Source: Owenia fusiformis
Lineage: Eukaryota; Annelida; Polychaeta; Sabellida; Oweniidae
Length of the DNA stretch: 64,000 nucleotides
NCBI GenBank assembly: GCA_903813345.2
Contig: CAIIXF020000007.1
Location: 34,936,538-35,000,537, forward strand
Direction of reading: 5' to 3'
Made by a program: the position numbers and the translations under genes. The notes below the pieces were generated by a model. It had not been told where the DNA came from. It saw only the letters and a program-made list of their open reading frames with translations, and did no database searches. Shown piece after piece: positions 36,239 through 48,223 of this stretch; position 1 is the stretch's first letter; every line of letters starts with the position of its first letter.

Positions 36239-36244
36239 AAATAA
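36239..36244 (+). terminator. Poly(A) signal of the PON-like gene
   Basis: AATAAA about 200 bases after the stop codon; a further AATAAA occurs near 36563. Confidence 0.45.
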
Positions 36245-36737
36245 ACAGTGCTTGATAAAAGTTTACATTATCAACAGGATAGTAACTGGATTAAGCATGT
36301 TAATGGCATGAATGAGGCAATGCTTTGAGCACTACGATGTCTATCTGGATTTATGGCATCAGTATTGTGTTTTTGTCTCTCATATTTTAAGTAGCAGTCT
36401 TTGAACATTCATGATAAGTTAATTACACTACTTGGTAATAAGGTTTTTATAGAATGGGGGCATGACATTTTTTATATGTTTTGGCAAATATGTCAAGATA
36501 TTTTTAGAAACACGTTTTAGCCATGTTGTAGTATTTAATGTGAACATTTTATATACTGCTTAAATAAAATAGACATGTAGATTTTAAATACTGACTCACC
36601 TAACAATAGGGTACCGCTGTAAAAAAGCGTATGTAAAAATGAATAAATAAAAAAATATTATGCAATTTTTTATTCTCTCGGGATGAATATCAATTTGAAA
36701 ATAACCAATATGTGTTCACTGTGTCATCGAGTTCTGT

Positions 36738-37144
36738 CTATTTCATAAACGTGTCATTTAGGAACGGCTGTCCTATTCCACCACCAACACCTCCTACTCC
36801 TCCACCTCCCTCGCAAGAGCAATGCCCGGCGCATTCTGTTAAGTTTCTTTCACTGTCTGTACCTATGCACGTTTTTCCCTTTTTATAAGAGCAATATTTA
36901 CAACATACAGCGTTGTTGAAACATCTGCAGGTGTCACATCCATCTGATATCCAAGGTAATGACTCGCAAAGGGGTACGCAAGAGCAATCTCCGGGGCATT
37001 CTTCTACCACTCTCTTATAGCTTGTACCAATGCAAGGTCTTCCCTTTCTATATGAGCAATATTTACAACATGTTTGGTTGTCAAAACACCTACAGGCGTC
37101 ACATTTGTCGGGTATCCATGGTAATGACTCGCAAAGGGGTGTGC
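36738..37144 (-). CDS. Cys-rich exon C with two modules
   Basis: Encodes two modules in tandem, both with CESLPWI, CRCF and CCKYCSY, separated by VEECPGDCSC. A Gly-rich tail (GGGGVGGVGGGIG) precedes the stop. The two modules are far more alike than either is to A or B, pointing to a recent internal duplication. Confidence 0.75.
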
Positions 37145-40100
37145 CTACAAAATGATTGTTTTAACATTAGAAACTCACGATTGTTCCTCACAAATAACGA
37201 GCATCACAGTCACTCAAATTGTTTTTCAATGATTATCAAATAGTAATATTAAGTATATAATTGTGGTAGAATGTTCAAGAGCATAGACTATATATTACAT
37301 TGTTCCATTTCTGTTTTCGCTTCTTCACTTATGCACGGTATGCTTGGACTTCTATATGTGCAATTCTTTGAACAGCCAAAAAGTTCAAAACATCTGCATG
37401 ATTCACATTGCTGTTCTATCCGAGGCAACATGTCACAGTATTGTGTTTTTATTGGGTCTGTAAAATATTAAATACTCATTCTATAGCGATATCATAGACA
37501 TCAAGCCTCTCTCCTTTGGTCTTCGTTGAACGAAGAGAAATCCACGTGTAATATATTTTACGAGTAAAACATCGAGATCAGTGCTTAAAATTCCTTTTTA
37601 AACATGGCAAGACAGTTTATAAAACAAACTACATTTCAACTGCAGACAGGAGTGTCAATTTGACATCCATCCAATTTCCAGATGCCAGTTCAGAATGTGA
37701 ATATTCTCGCTCTGAATGATCTTATACAGGGCGTATCAAAAAAAAACGCAACAAGTAGTTATCTTGTAAAATCACAAAACTAGTGATGACTACATCAATT
37801 TCATTTAATGTATCATAAAGCCACATCTCTCCTGTTTCCGATGATATGTCTATCATTCACATGTGATAATGGTTGGGTGAGAAATCCTTCCGTTTACACA
37901 GTGGGTCAATATTGGCTCTTGGCCAAGTTTAAGATATTGCAAAAATTAGTGCAAGGGCTAAGTGCCAATGGAAGTTCCTCTGAATTGAATTGTTGTGACT
38001 TTTTCTTTTGGAGCTATCTCAGGAGCATCTGTGCTCACAATTCCTCCACTAGATATTGCAAAACCTCGAGAAAGAATTGCCCATGGGCTGCTTTTCTCTG
38101 CTTTAACCCACAGATGACTCAGGGCTGAACCACGCATGACGTGGACAGATGAGCGCATCTTTATGCAAGGAAGTGGTGGCAATTTGGAGAGATTGAAACG
38201 TCGAGGCATTTTTTCTTCAGATGTAATCTTACAAGGCCAACCATGAAAACTATGTTCGGTAAGTCCAGGATAATTTCCCAGAAATTAACTTTAAAGATAT
38301 GCCCCAACTTGAAAAAATACATATCCTGCTCGATGGTTGCGACAGGATGAGCAAAGCAAAAAACAGAATTGGTAAAACTATTCGCGTCTCACCTGGAGAC
38401 CATAAGTAATCAAAGATGGAATACTTTATCCCATTTTTGGACGTGTTACAGGTTCAAAAAGCAGGTTTGTAAAAACTTATATGTTTATCAGCGGGTAGAT
38501 AGAGCTTTATGTCCCGCTCCTAGCGGCAGATATAGTATATCTGCCCGCTACATGTACGTCATAATTGCTGTTCGCATATATTGGTTCATTTTTGTAATAA
38601 TAACTGTACACGACAATGGAGAAAAACGCAGACAATCGCTATTTGTTTAATTGATGGTTTAAAGAAGGAAAGAAGCATCCTGTTGATAATCAAAGATTCG
38701 AGAAAATAAATGTGGATGGATATCTGAAAGAACATGAAAAACCCAGCCACAGCCAAAAAACAAATCTTTGATCTATTTATTATATCATTTATATGATGAA
38801 TATAAACCACAGAATACAGGATATATTCTGCTCGAGAAATTTTATTCTGTATTGGAACGAGACGAAGACGATTGCAATTGCTAATACAGAATATTGAGAG
38901 CAGAATAAATACATGTATATATCCTGTATTGCACTTCAAATCATTGCTACTGAGATTGTTCCCTCCGAACCGATATATTGCTCCGGCGGAGATGATCAAC
39001 GGGGACGATTTCAGTAGCAATACAGATTGGTACAGCACAAGAACTAACCAATCAGAGGCCTTCATTTAACACATCCCATTCTCTTATACGTCGTAACACC
39101 GGAAGCTTACGAAGTATACCCAATATTTTCGGCGGGAGATTTGTAAGTACTCATTTATTTCGACGTTTTGACAGAATATGGTCCTTTTTTTTCGTGGAAA
39201 CATTGACCATACCATGCAGATATACCTCTAGTATCACTACGCCTCAACATTTTGTCTGAACACGATCTAAAACTTTTCAAACCTTCTAGAAAGCAAGACA
39301 ATCTTTGGGAAAAAATGATAATTTTTCACCTAAACAATCATACTTTCTACAATTTTAGCCCTATCATCTTGGAATATTGATAATAATAACAATACAATTT
39401 ATATATATTATCCAGACACTCCAGTTTCCCAAATAATTGAAAGAATTCCGAGATATTAATTTTTCTTTGTAAATATACGACGTTAAGGAAGTTACGACGT
39501 TCACCCATCCTTTAAGATCGGTCCTTCATTGCTTTCATAGCAGCTCATGTAATGCAATGAATTACTCTTGGGCCAAGGATGTGTTCATCATGAAATTGTT
39601 ACTTCTCCCCAAAGTCAATCGGGTTACCAACCCCCAAAGCCTAACCACGTCGGAAAAGAAAGTATTCTCAGTGAGCATATGCATCAAATACGTCTATTGA
39701 GTTGAAGTCTATTGAGTTGAAGTCGCCACGTTCATTCTTTCAAAAGACAACCGTTTAAGGAAACACGTAAGTGAATCCGGGGGTACCATAAACTTCTTAA
39801 ATCGCCTATGCCAAACATGTCTCTCTTGCTTTGCCTGATTGCCTGATTTAAGTAGGTTGTGAAAATGAGGATAGACTAAAGCAGCAGATTTATGCACACA
39901 TCATTCTATCATACATCCATAAACATCAATTTATGCAACTTTTGTAAAAACAAAGAAACACTATACTTACATGTATTTCGTCAAATTTTTGCGGAGGCAA
40001 ATTTACTTTTTGCTTAGTCTATGCCAAATTCACTTAAACGTTGCTAAATCTGCTTAAATGCTGCTAAATTTCCTTAGATGTTGCCAAATTTGCTTGAATT

Positions 40101-43100
40101 TTGCAAAGCTTGCTTAAATTTTGCCAAATGAGGAGGGAAAGTATCGCAACAGATTTCAAACAGTCATATGTTGAATTTTGGCTATTTTGTGTTTCCAAAA
40201 TGTAGCCATTTGTGTTCTATTGTTTAAACGCATTCTTCATAATCAATGCACTCATGTGATCTCCATCCAGTTTATAGTAATATATTATTATTGTCACGCC
40301 TAACCATCGACAACGTACAGTGACGAAATATACGATTGTACACTTAAGCTGTACGTTGTAATGTTTGAAGCAAAAATTGTGATGTAGGTTTTAAAAATAT
40401 TATCTAAAGAATATGAAGAAGAATTTAATTTTTTATTTCACGTGCATGCTCTTGGCAAGACTTTTAACTTTCTAATTACGTTAATAGATTCTCGAGCAGT
40501 AGTCGAATTTTTTTAGGCAATTCCACCCACATAATTGGCAGTTTGGAAAATGTTCATATGGACATGGGTGGAATTACCTTGAAAACACTCGTGCTCTGTT
40601 AGAGAATCTGTTAACGTAATTAAAAAGTTTAAAGGCTTGCCAGGAGCATGCACATGAAATTAAACATGAACAACTTCATCATATTCCCTAGATAAATCAT
40701 TTAAAACCTACATCAAAATTATTTGATGCAAACAGTTTAAGTGTACACCCGTATATTTTGTCCCTGTATGTTGTCGATGGTTAGGCGTGATTGTGAATGG
40801 TCTTTATACTTGCTATTTTTTCTTATTATTACAGCATGAAAAAGTAGGAACATTTTTAGTAAGAGTTTTTTCTGGCGTTCAGAATTTTAAAGTACTTCAG
40901 GGTGTTTGACTGAGTGGTCCACAACTTGTACAAAAGGCTGTGGTGTGTATTTGTATGTCTATGTATGGGCGCAGTTAAAATAACACAGGGCTCCTTTGAG
41001 GAGGGGTTTCTGGCTCTTCAAATCTTCCAGGCTAATTACGTTAATTACGATCGTATATATTCGGGATATACCCAAGAGGTATTGCTCACCTTCATTGGGG
41101 GTAAACAAAATACGATACAATACAATACAATACAATTTAGTGGATCACGGGCATTGCATCACCGAGCTTTCACCAAAATTCTATTTGGGGAGAAGTAAAG
41201 CCTCTCAACTTTATTATTTTTTTCTTTTTGCTCCGAGGGACAATTTTAGCCTCCATGGCCTGGAAACCCTAATACTGGCCCAACTAAAAGAAATAAATTT
41301 ATATTACCATAATCTCGAAAATACGTTTAATGTTAAATCAACCTAAATCTTATTAAATACGTGTATAAGTGAGGTAAGATCAAGACAATATAAAGAAACA
41401 ATGTCATGGTAAACGCCGTAAATCTCCTTAACGACGATATCTTCAAGGAAAAATTGATTTGTCGAAATTCTTTCATTGGTTTTGGAAACTGAAGTGTCTG
41501 GATGATGTATAAAAATTGCACTGACTGTTAATCTAATCAATATTTCAAGATGATAGGGTTAGAATCATAGAAACTATAATCATTTTTGTGAAAAATGATC
41601 ATTTCTTTGAAAAATTTAATTGTCGTGTTTTCTAGAAGGTTTGAGAAGTTCTAGACCGTGTTTAGACGAAATGTTGAGACGCAGTGATACAAGAGGTATA
41701 TCTGCATGGTATGGTCAATGTTTCTACGGAAGGGAAAGAACCATATTCTGTCAAAACGTCGAAATAAATGAGTACTTACAATTCTCCCGCCGAAAATATT
41801 GGGTATACGTCGTAAGCTTCCGGTGTTACTACGTATAAGAGAATGGGGTGTGATTTAACAGATCATACGATAAAACTATAAACAATAATTACATCCTCCT
41901 CCTCCTCCTCCTCCTCCTCCTCCTCCTCCTCCTCCTCCTCCTATTGGTTTCTGTTCTCGCGAAAGTAAACGAGATATCGCCCTTCTCTTTCTGTTCATCT
42001 CAGAACTACGGCTTCTACTAGATATTCTATCTGGCAATCGGAAAACAATCGGATCGGGAATAAATGGGTCGGGAATAATTCCAGTACAAGAGCATAGATC
42101 ATCATCGCATTTCATAATATCTGTTTTTTGTCTTCCATCTATACATAGTATTTTGGCTCTCCCATATGTGCACTTTTGTTGACATTTGCTACCGATACAA
42201 TTGCACGTTCCGCAATATCCCTTGATCCAAGATAACGTATCACAGTCAGGTGTACTATATCTGGTAGTGCCTGTAAAATATATTTTACTATTGAACCATT
42301 ATTATTTTAAACACGACCAATATGATATACAATGGACTAGGACTTCTCTGTAAATTGACTACTTAGAGATTTATAACAATGTTTAATGAGCAAGACACAC
42401 AGTGATAAATATCGCACGTTGAAGACCAAAATGGTCACAATGTAATTAACCACACATGCCAAATAACTAAATCAGATCTTGGTACTAGTCTAGCTTGTCA
42501 TACATGGGTAAAAATTAAAGTAGAACAGATTAGCAGTTTTCCTGGAATTTGTACAAATATTGATAGTCTTGAAGTATGAAAACTTAAATATTATCGTTTA
42601 TGACCTAGTTTGATAATGTTGACCTTCGACCTTGAAAATTTTGTAATTATGCTGAACTAAATCACGGGGGATAAGCAAAACGAGGGCGAAGCCACGGACT
42701 GCGACTCGCGTAATTCAAAACGAGGTTACAACGCATTATAGCTGAACAATGGCGGTAAGTCCAAACTTAATTCGGAAGGCATGTTAGGATTTGGGGTAGA
42801 TTATTGGTTTGGATATTCTACACAATAGCTAGTATGTTCCAGTCGGTGATCAACATATTCATACTCCACCTGCAATGGCATTCTTGGTGCTCGGCTGTCC
42901 AATAGTTTAGCATGAACACAAATGAATTCGAAATCTGCCACAAAAATGTAATTTTGTCAATATTTGTCCCTAATATACCGATTTAAACAAAGGAATCAGA
43001 AATGACATCGAATTAATATAATTATTCATGTTCTGTTGTTACAATTACATCTTCGTGTGATATTTGGTAAGCGGAAAACGTACAATTACATAGAAAATTG

Positions 43101-45227
43101 GAATTTATAATAGTCGCAGTCCATCCATCTGCCCAACGCAGTCCGCGACTCAGTGTTGCTTTATATCTGAAGCTGAACGCAATCACAGCCAAAGGTAGAT
43201 AGCACAATGTGTGTACAGGTGTGGCCGAAAAAGAGCAACTTTGGACAAAATTGCATATAAAGGGCTATTTTAATAGACCTACATCGTGTCTCAATCCATT
43301 CTGCAAATATATACAAGCTGTCAAATACAGCTGAAATCATGAATTTTCCTAGGTCTATTTTTTATTTTAATCTTTTTCCTTGGTGCATTTTTAACATTGA
43401 ATGGGGTTGATGGGTTTGTTGTTCTGATTGGTGAGATGAAGGTTGATCTATTTGCAGTATTTGGTGAAGTGAATTCTGGATGACTTGATGGTACTGTAGA
43501 CGATGATTTATTGTGTGATTTCCTTCTCTTTGATACGTATAGTGATAATCTGGATGCTGACTTTCTTTTCCTGAAACAATAATAGCGTAGGAATATAGTT
43601 TACACTTATCTTATTTATTTCGTGTTCGCGGCTGGACTGCGTTGCTTAGAATATCAATGGAGGCCGTGTTGCGTTGTTGAAATAGCTTTGTTTACTGGAC
43701 TGCGTCCACTATGAATGCGCAGTTTGAATCTAATTTTCTCCTCATGAACACATTCTATTATCAAATCATTTTCACGAATTATACTCGGAGCCTCAACTAA
43801 CCTTTAGATATCAGAAACGTGTTAAAACTCCTTTCAAATGTACAGACCAACAGTAGATACAGAGTAATATTTTGGTCACCGATTAGACACTACGATAGCA
43901 TTTAAAATACCTGGATTTCTCTATTTTGCCGGAAGAAGCAGAAGGCACTGCCGGATGTCCCTCCATTTTGGCGCTGGGCTGCGGTGTAAAGTTACGCGAG
44001 TCGCAGTCCGTGGCTTTGCCCTCGTTTTGCTTATCCTCCGTGTAAATAAGTATACAAAATATCAATTAAAAAAATCAACTTTTTGACATGTCGCGAGTGT
44101 CACTGTAGGTAAACCAAAAGTCAAATTTCAAAACTAAAGTCAAATTTTAGCTCGAACTTTAAGATGATTTTTCGAAAAATGGTCAATTTGTGAAGAAAGT
44201 TGAAAATTTCAAAATGGCCGATTTATTAAAGAATTCAAATAGCTGCCATAGCGAGCATACCCAAAGCCTAATCAGATTTTCGTCAGTCTGTTGTTAGATC
44301 TGTAAAAATTTCAAATTGAAAGAAAAAATCTTTTCCTCGAATTTTGATAACAAGATACGAAAAATGTAAAATGGCCAGCAAAGAATTTATCGAGCATGTC
44401 ACAAACCTAATCAGATTTAGTCTGTTTTTACATCTGTACAAGCTTCAAAATGAACAGGTAAGCCGTTCTCCAGGAATTTTAATGACAAGATTTGATGTGT
44501 GTGGCGCCCGCTCTCGAACATTTGTCGCCGGAAAACCATACTAGGGTTTTCCAAAACTTCTTAAAACTTTTGCTCTCATATTATCAATTTTTCGTCCTTT
44601 GGCCTAATATTTCACATTGATGAGCTTTGAACATTAGTTGATCACTTTGTAAAGTTTGAAGGAATTACACTTCATTGGTTTATTTTTCATGAACGTTGCA
44701 AAAGTATGAGTTTTGCCGCACCGGGGCACTAAGGAGGCTAAAATCAAAGCAATATCATCCAAAATTTTGAATTTAGGGCCACATCCTATTCATGCAATAT
44801 CTTAAATATTATATTAAAAGATAATTACTAAGGTGAATTGCTATGAGCAGATTTTAGATTTCATTGGTGTATACTGCACATTGTCCCATTCACAATTTCA
44901 AAATATTGGCCCTTCCAAGTAATGCACTTTGATGCCTTCTTACTCAGTCCGGGCTATTTTTCCAACGTGAATCGTTGATTCCAAATATGACATCAGTTTG
45001 ACTGAATTTTGAATTTTTAATGACGTAAATCAAGATTATTTCTACTCGCATCTAGTCTAGTATATGAATGATTTAAATAATTAAATATAAAAATAACGAC
45101 CTATTGGAAACAGCTCACCTAAATCATCTTCGTATTTTCTAGCGTACACCATTTCATCTCGGGCGAATGTCTGGTGAGTCAGGAAAGTGAGTACTAGTAG
45201 TAGCATCCTGTTGAGACAGCTCGGCAT
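36738..45227 (-). CDS. Secreted Cys-rich protein locus, one signal exon and three module exons
   Basis: Exon 1 (45227-45119) encodes a signal peptide (MLLLVLTFLTHQTFA) and ends in phase 1 at GTGAGC. Three downstream exons all begin in phase 1 after good acceptors: A (42270-41876), B (37457-37299, or to a stop at 37288), C (37144-36738). Each holds one Cys-rich module of about 55 residues (C has two), patterned C-x5-8-W/R-I-x3-C-x2-C-x-C-x5-C-x3-C-x-Y-x6-C-I. A and C end in stops; B can splice in phase to C, forming a Cys codon at the join. So exon 1 may pair with A (166 residues) or with B and C. Separate genes for B and C are possible, but I found no second signal exon. Function is unknown; extracellular disulfide-rich peptides such as inhibitors or defence peptides are an inference only. 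Confidence 0.6.
37299..37457 (-). CDS. Cys-rich exon B
   Basis: Encodes one module (YCDMLPRIEQQCESCRCF, then CTYRSPSIPCI). Acceptor TTTTACAG; possible donor GTAATA after GAACAAT. Splicing to exon C keeps frame and completes a Cys codon. If unspliced it stops four codons later. Confidence 0.65.
37721..38110 (+). pseudogene. Decayed mariner-type transposase fragment
   Basis: CCDFFFWSYLRS near 37985-38030 matches the transposase C-terminal block around the last catalytic Asp (CDFFLWGYLK type). Upstream, ACAGGGCGTATCAAAAAAA resembles a Tc1/mariner terminus. The rest is broken by stops. Confidence 0.6.
38380..38560. repeat. Dispersed repeat shared with 45520-45700
   Basis: TATCCCAT...TTGGACGTGTT, GCAGGTTTGTAAAAA and TTTATCAGC occur in the same order at 45520-45590. 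In this copy a palindrome around GGCAGATATAGTATATCTGCC follows. Confidence 0.55.
40295..40789. mobile_element. CAC-ended foldback element, 5-bp TSD ATTGT
   Basis: Ends CACGCCTAACCATCGACAAC and its complement; almost the whole 495 bp is an imperfect palindrome (loop near 40530-40560). The target duplication ATTGT is at 40290-40294 and 40790-40794. Confidence 0.85.
41110..41137. repeat. Short (ACAAT)n microsatellite
   Basis: A few perfect copies of the same pentamer that builds the long arrays at 51980-53660 and 54975-57060. Confidence 0.7.
41876..42270 (-). CDS. Cys-rich exon A with dibasic site and poly-Gly tail
   Basis: Begins in phase 1 after TTTTACAG. One Cys module (CDTLSWIKGYCGTCNC, CTYGRAKILCI, CDDDLCSC) is followed by a Pro-Asp repeat (IIPDPFIPDPIVF) and a basic stretch MNRKRRAISR that resembles a furin-type site. 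The end is about 16 Gly encoded by a (TCC)n microsatellite, then CNYCL and a stop. The stop lies 24 bases from the end of the transposon 39070-41852. Confidence 0.75.
41893..41941. repeat. (TCC)n microsatellite in coding sequence
   Basis: About 16 perfect TCC units, read as a poly-Gly tract on the minus strand. Confidence 0.9.
42663..44042. mobile_element. CAC-ended DNA transposon copy 2, 5-bp TSD TAAAT
   Basis: Same CACGGGGGATAAGC termini as 6010-8584, one mismatch in the right end. The duplication TAAAT is at 42658-42662 and 44043-44047. At 1,380 bp it is shorter, but it carries a segment absent from the other copy (43345-43550). On the minus strand that segment follows a GTTTCAG acceptor and is open in two frames, so it may be an exon relic of the autonomous element. 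Confidence 0.85.
44048..45118. other. Intron of the Cys-rich locus
   Basis: AT-rich, no further supported feature between the element end and exon 1. Confidence 0.5.
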
Positions 45228-48223
45228 TGTTCTAAGTGTGATTTGTGATTGACGATACTTACGTTGTAAGCGCAGGTTTTGTATTTCTTTACTGTTTGCT
45301 CTTGGCAATTGCTTTGGATACACGCGTATTACATTGTAATTTATCCTCAGAAAAAAATAGAGGAAAGTTCGTCTTCACTGTTTTATTATGTTTTATTACG
45401 TGTTTAAATTTACATTAAAACTCATTCTTTATCCATCGTATGAGCTGAATTATGATACCGAGTGCCTTCCAATTGCGTCATCAACTTCAATTCAGACATT
45501 CTGAGAATGTAGTATCGAAATTTATCCCATACTTGGACGTGTTTCAGATATACAAGCAGGTTTGTAAAAAATTATATTTTTATCAGCAGGAAGATATAAG
45601 GGTTATGTTATTGAAGGTTTTGGAGATGGGTTGTATCCTGAGGGAAATATATATATTTTATCGAGGACCCTCCGGAAATATTATATTGTCCCTCAGAATC
45701 CCTCTCAGTAAATAACCTCTATGTGTTATAGAATAATAAAATGTTAGAAGACAAATTCTATAATACATGTTTATACATTCAAGTATATGCCTTTAGCAAT
45801 GCCACTTCACAAAGTATATGAATTAAATTAATTATTTGAATAAAAAATAAAAAGTTTCATTTAAGGAACGGTTCCTAAAAAATCGTTGGAGATATGTAAC
45901 AACATTGATTTACTGAATATTCAGTGTTTGTGTACAGACTTACATATTAAGCTAGAACAACTATTCTTACGCGTTACTGCAAGATATTGGATAAGATAAC
46001 GCCATCATTTCTTTACAATCCATGAATCACAACTACTGTTTGTTGATTATTCTTAAATCCTATATTTACTATTTCATTATGCTTTACAAATGTATTTTGA
46101 ATAAAGTTTGCTTCAATGAAATTGACAATTGAATCATCCGTTCATCAACTTGGGCAATGTAAATAGTTCAGTTTCTATATAACTTTTAAAATCACAATAT
46201 ATCTCGTTTTTCGTGAGACTTTAAGAGATTTGCATATGAGACCTCTAATGTCTACTTTGCCTTCTTTTAAATGGAATGTTTGAATTCAGTGAACTGTTTT
46301 CTACAAGAACAACTTTGATGAAGCAGTTAATTTTGATGATGAATCACTATGAGTATCTTAAAAGGGTCTTCACATGATATATCAATCACGTTTTAAACGG
46401 ATTCAACCAACACTTTTTGATAAATCATGAAATAAAGTCACTTTTCGATTCAACCTACACTTCTTGATAAATGATAAATCATGAAATAAAGTCACTTTCG
46501 AAGATCTTAATATGGAAGTCAATGGGAGTCTGGCCCAAGACAAAATCTGAATAAAAGATGGCAGCATTGCTTTTCAGCTATTTTATTTAGAAACTTTTTA
46601 ATTGAACACGATCTGCATATCGTGTATAGAACAGAAGTTATGGCGCATTTGGTACATTTCGAAAAATAAAGTGTCCATTTCCAGATATGATTATTTGCTG
46701 CATTTTGGAGTATGAATCGTTCTACCCCTTGTGTCCGGAAAGTAATTTACTAATTAAATGCTCTGGGGGAAACAAAAATCTCCAGAGAATTTCAAGAAAA
46801 TCTAAACATTAACTTTATATTATCAGTAAATAGTACTCAACATTGAACCCAAGTTAAATCGCCTTTGAAAAAGACATATTTGGTATTACTACATTCACAA
46901 TTTAATATGTAACACTAATCATGATTGGCCAATGCAATAGATTATTTTGACTACATTTTCTGTTAAAATTGTTTAGAATACACATGGACGTATATCGTTG
47001 ATATACGTCCATGGAATACAAAAGTTAAAGTTCCTGATTTTTGCACTATATTGTGATCTAATGCGCGTACTGATAACCTGCGGAAATTGTTACAAAAAAC
47101 TCTGGTCAGATTCGAACAAAAATTACGAGTGATGTCAAACTTTTTGCAGGCCTTAGTATTTTCTGGAAAGATGATTTGTATCAATACTGGTAGATGATGC
47201 AAATTGTCATTGGTTACAAATTTATTTGGATATGGCGTACTCGAGCATGTACCTGGTTGTGATCACTTTAAAATGACTCACTGTCATTAAGCAGAAAAAC
47301 TGTACCAGACAAACGAGGCACCTCCTTCGTAGGCAATTATTATAGAAGCCATCACATCATCACATATGAACTGGGTGGGGAACTGTCCCTCAGTAAAAAT
47401 ATTTTAGACGTTCTTTGGACTAACAATTAAAAATATGTGACATGCAGTCTAATTATAATCTTCTTGACGTTTTGCCGCGTCTGTTTACAGTCTTGTCAGT
47501 TTTTGGTACACACATTTTAGGCCACACCCTCGTCGTCACAAATTCTTTTAATTAGTACCGAGGGTGAGACCCGGGGGTAAGACATTCATGTACCTTGTTT
47601 TAGTTTTCCTGGATTAATGGTCAATATAATTTAAAACCATTACGTGTCATTAAATACCAAGTTTAACGAGTATTGATTGATCAGTATTCTGAAAAACCTA
47701 GTCATTTAAAACAGTAATTCAGCTTTGTAGAAATGTAAGAATATCTAATTAATTATTTGTGATTTTGTTCAATAGATCCACTTATACTGAATTCTCATAA
47801 AGATTAATTCCATTGGACGTTTTTCCGAAGTGCTTACTTTCAGGATTCAACCTCCTGATCATACAATGAACACAATGCCCTCATCGTCAATTGCAAGAAC
47901 GAACCTTTTTTAATTATTCCTTACAGTTGCATCGATATACCAATCAATTTCAATTTGCTTAGCGAATAAAACATATTTTGCAAACACAATATGTAAGGCG
48001 AACGCTATAATACTCTACATGAAGTTTAAAATGCACGTTTTTGGAATTGTGATTACAATTTTTTCGAGTTTGAGAATTCTGAATATATAGGCCTACATAT
48101 GGAGGCTATAACAGAGAAAACATCGAATTAAATTTTTCATTGACGGAATTTTTATTGTTTTACTCGCTGATACTGCAAAAATCGAAACTAAATTCATAAT
48201 CAATTAAAAAGATCTTCCTGGAT
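45228..48223. other. Intergenic region with dispersed repeats
   Basis: 45520-45715 repeats the family at 38380-38560. 46150-46570 is the uninterrupted copy of the repeat split at 21224-22660. I see no gene; short ORFs such as 46963-47202 lack support. Confidence 0.5.

Larger units (their letters stand above)
39070..41852. mobile_element. CAC-ended element with ~300-bp inverted repeats
   Basis: Ends CACATCCCATTCTCTTATACG and the complement CGTATAAGAGAATGGGGTGTG. The repeats run to TTCTAGAAGG/ATGATxATTT near 39330 and 41600. Flanked by ATTTAA on both sides (39064-39069, 41853-41858), a 6-bp duplication. It carries a nested CAC element (40295-40789). It lies between Cys-rich exons A and B. Confidence 0.75.

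Noticed and set aside
38586-39065. 159-codon ORF with hydrophobic N-terminus as a signal exon for Cys-rich exons B and C
   Set aside because: No donor in the right phase, and the region is repeat-like palindromic sequence.
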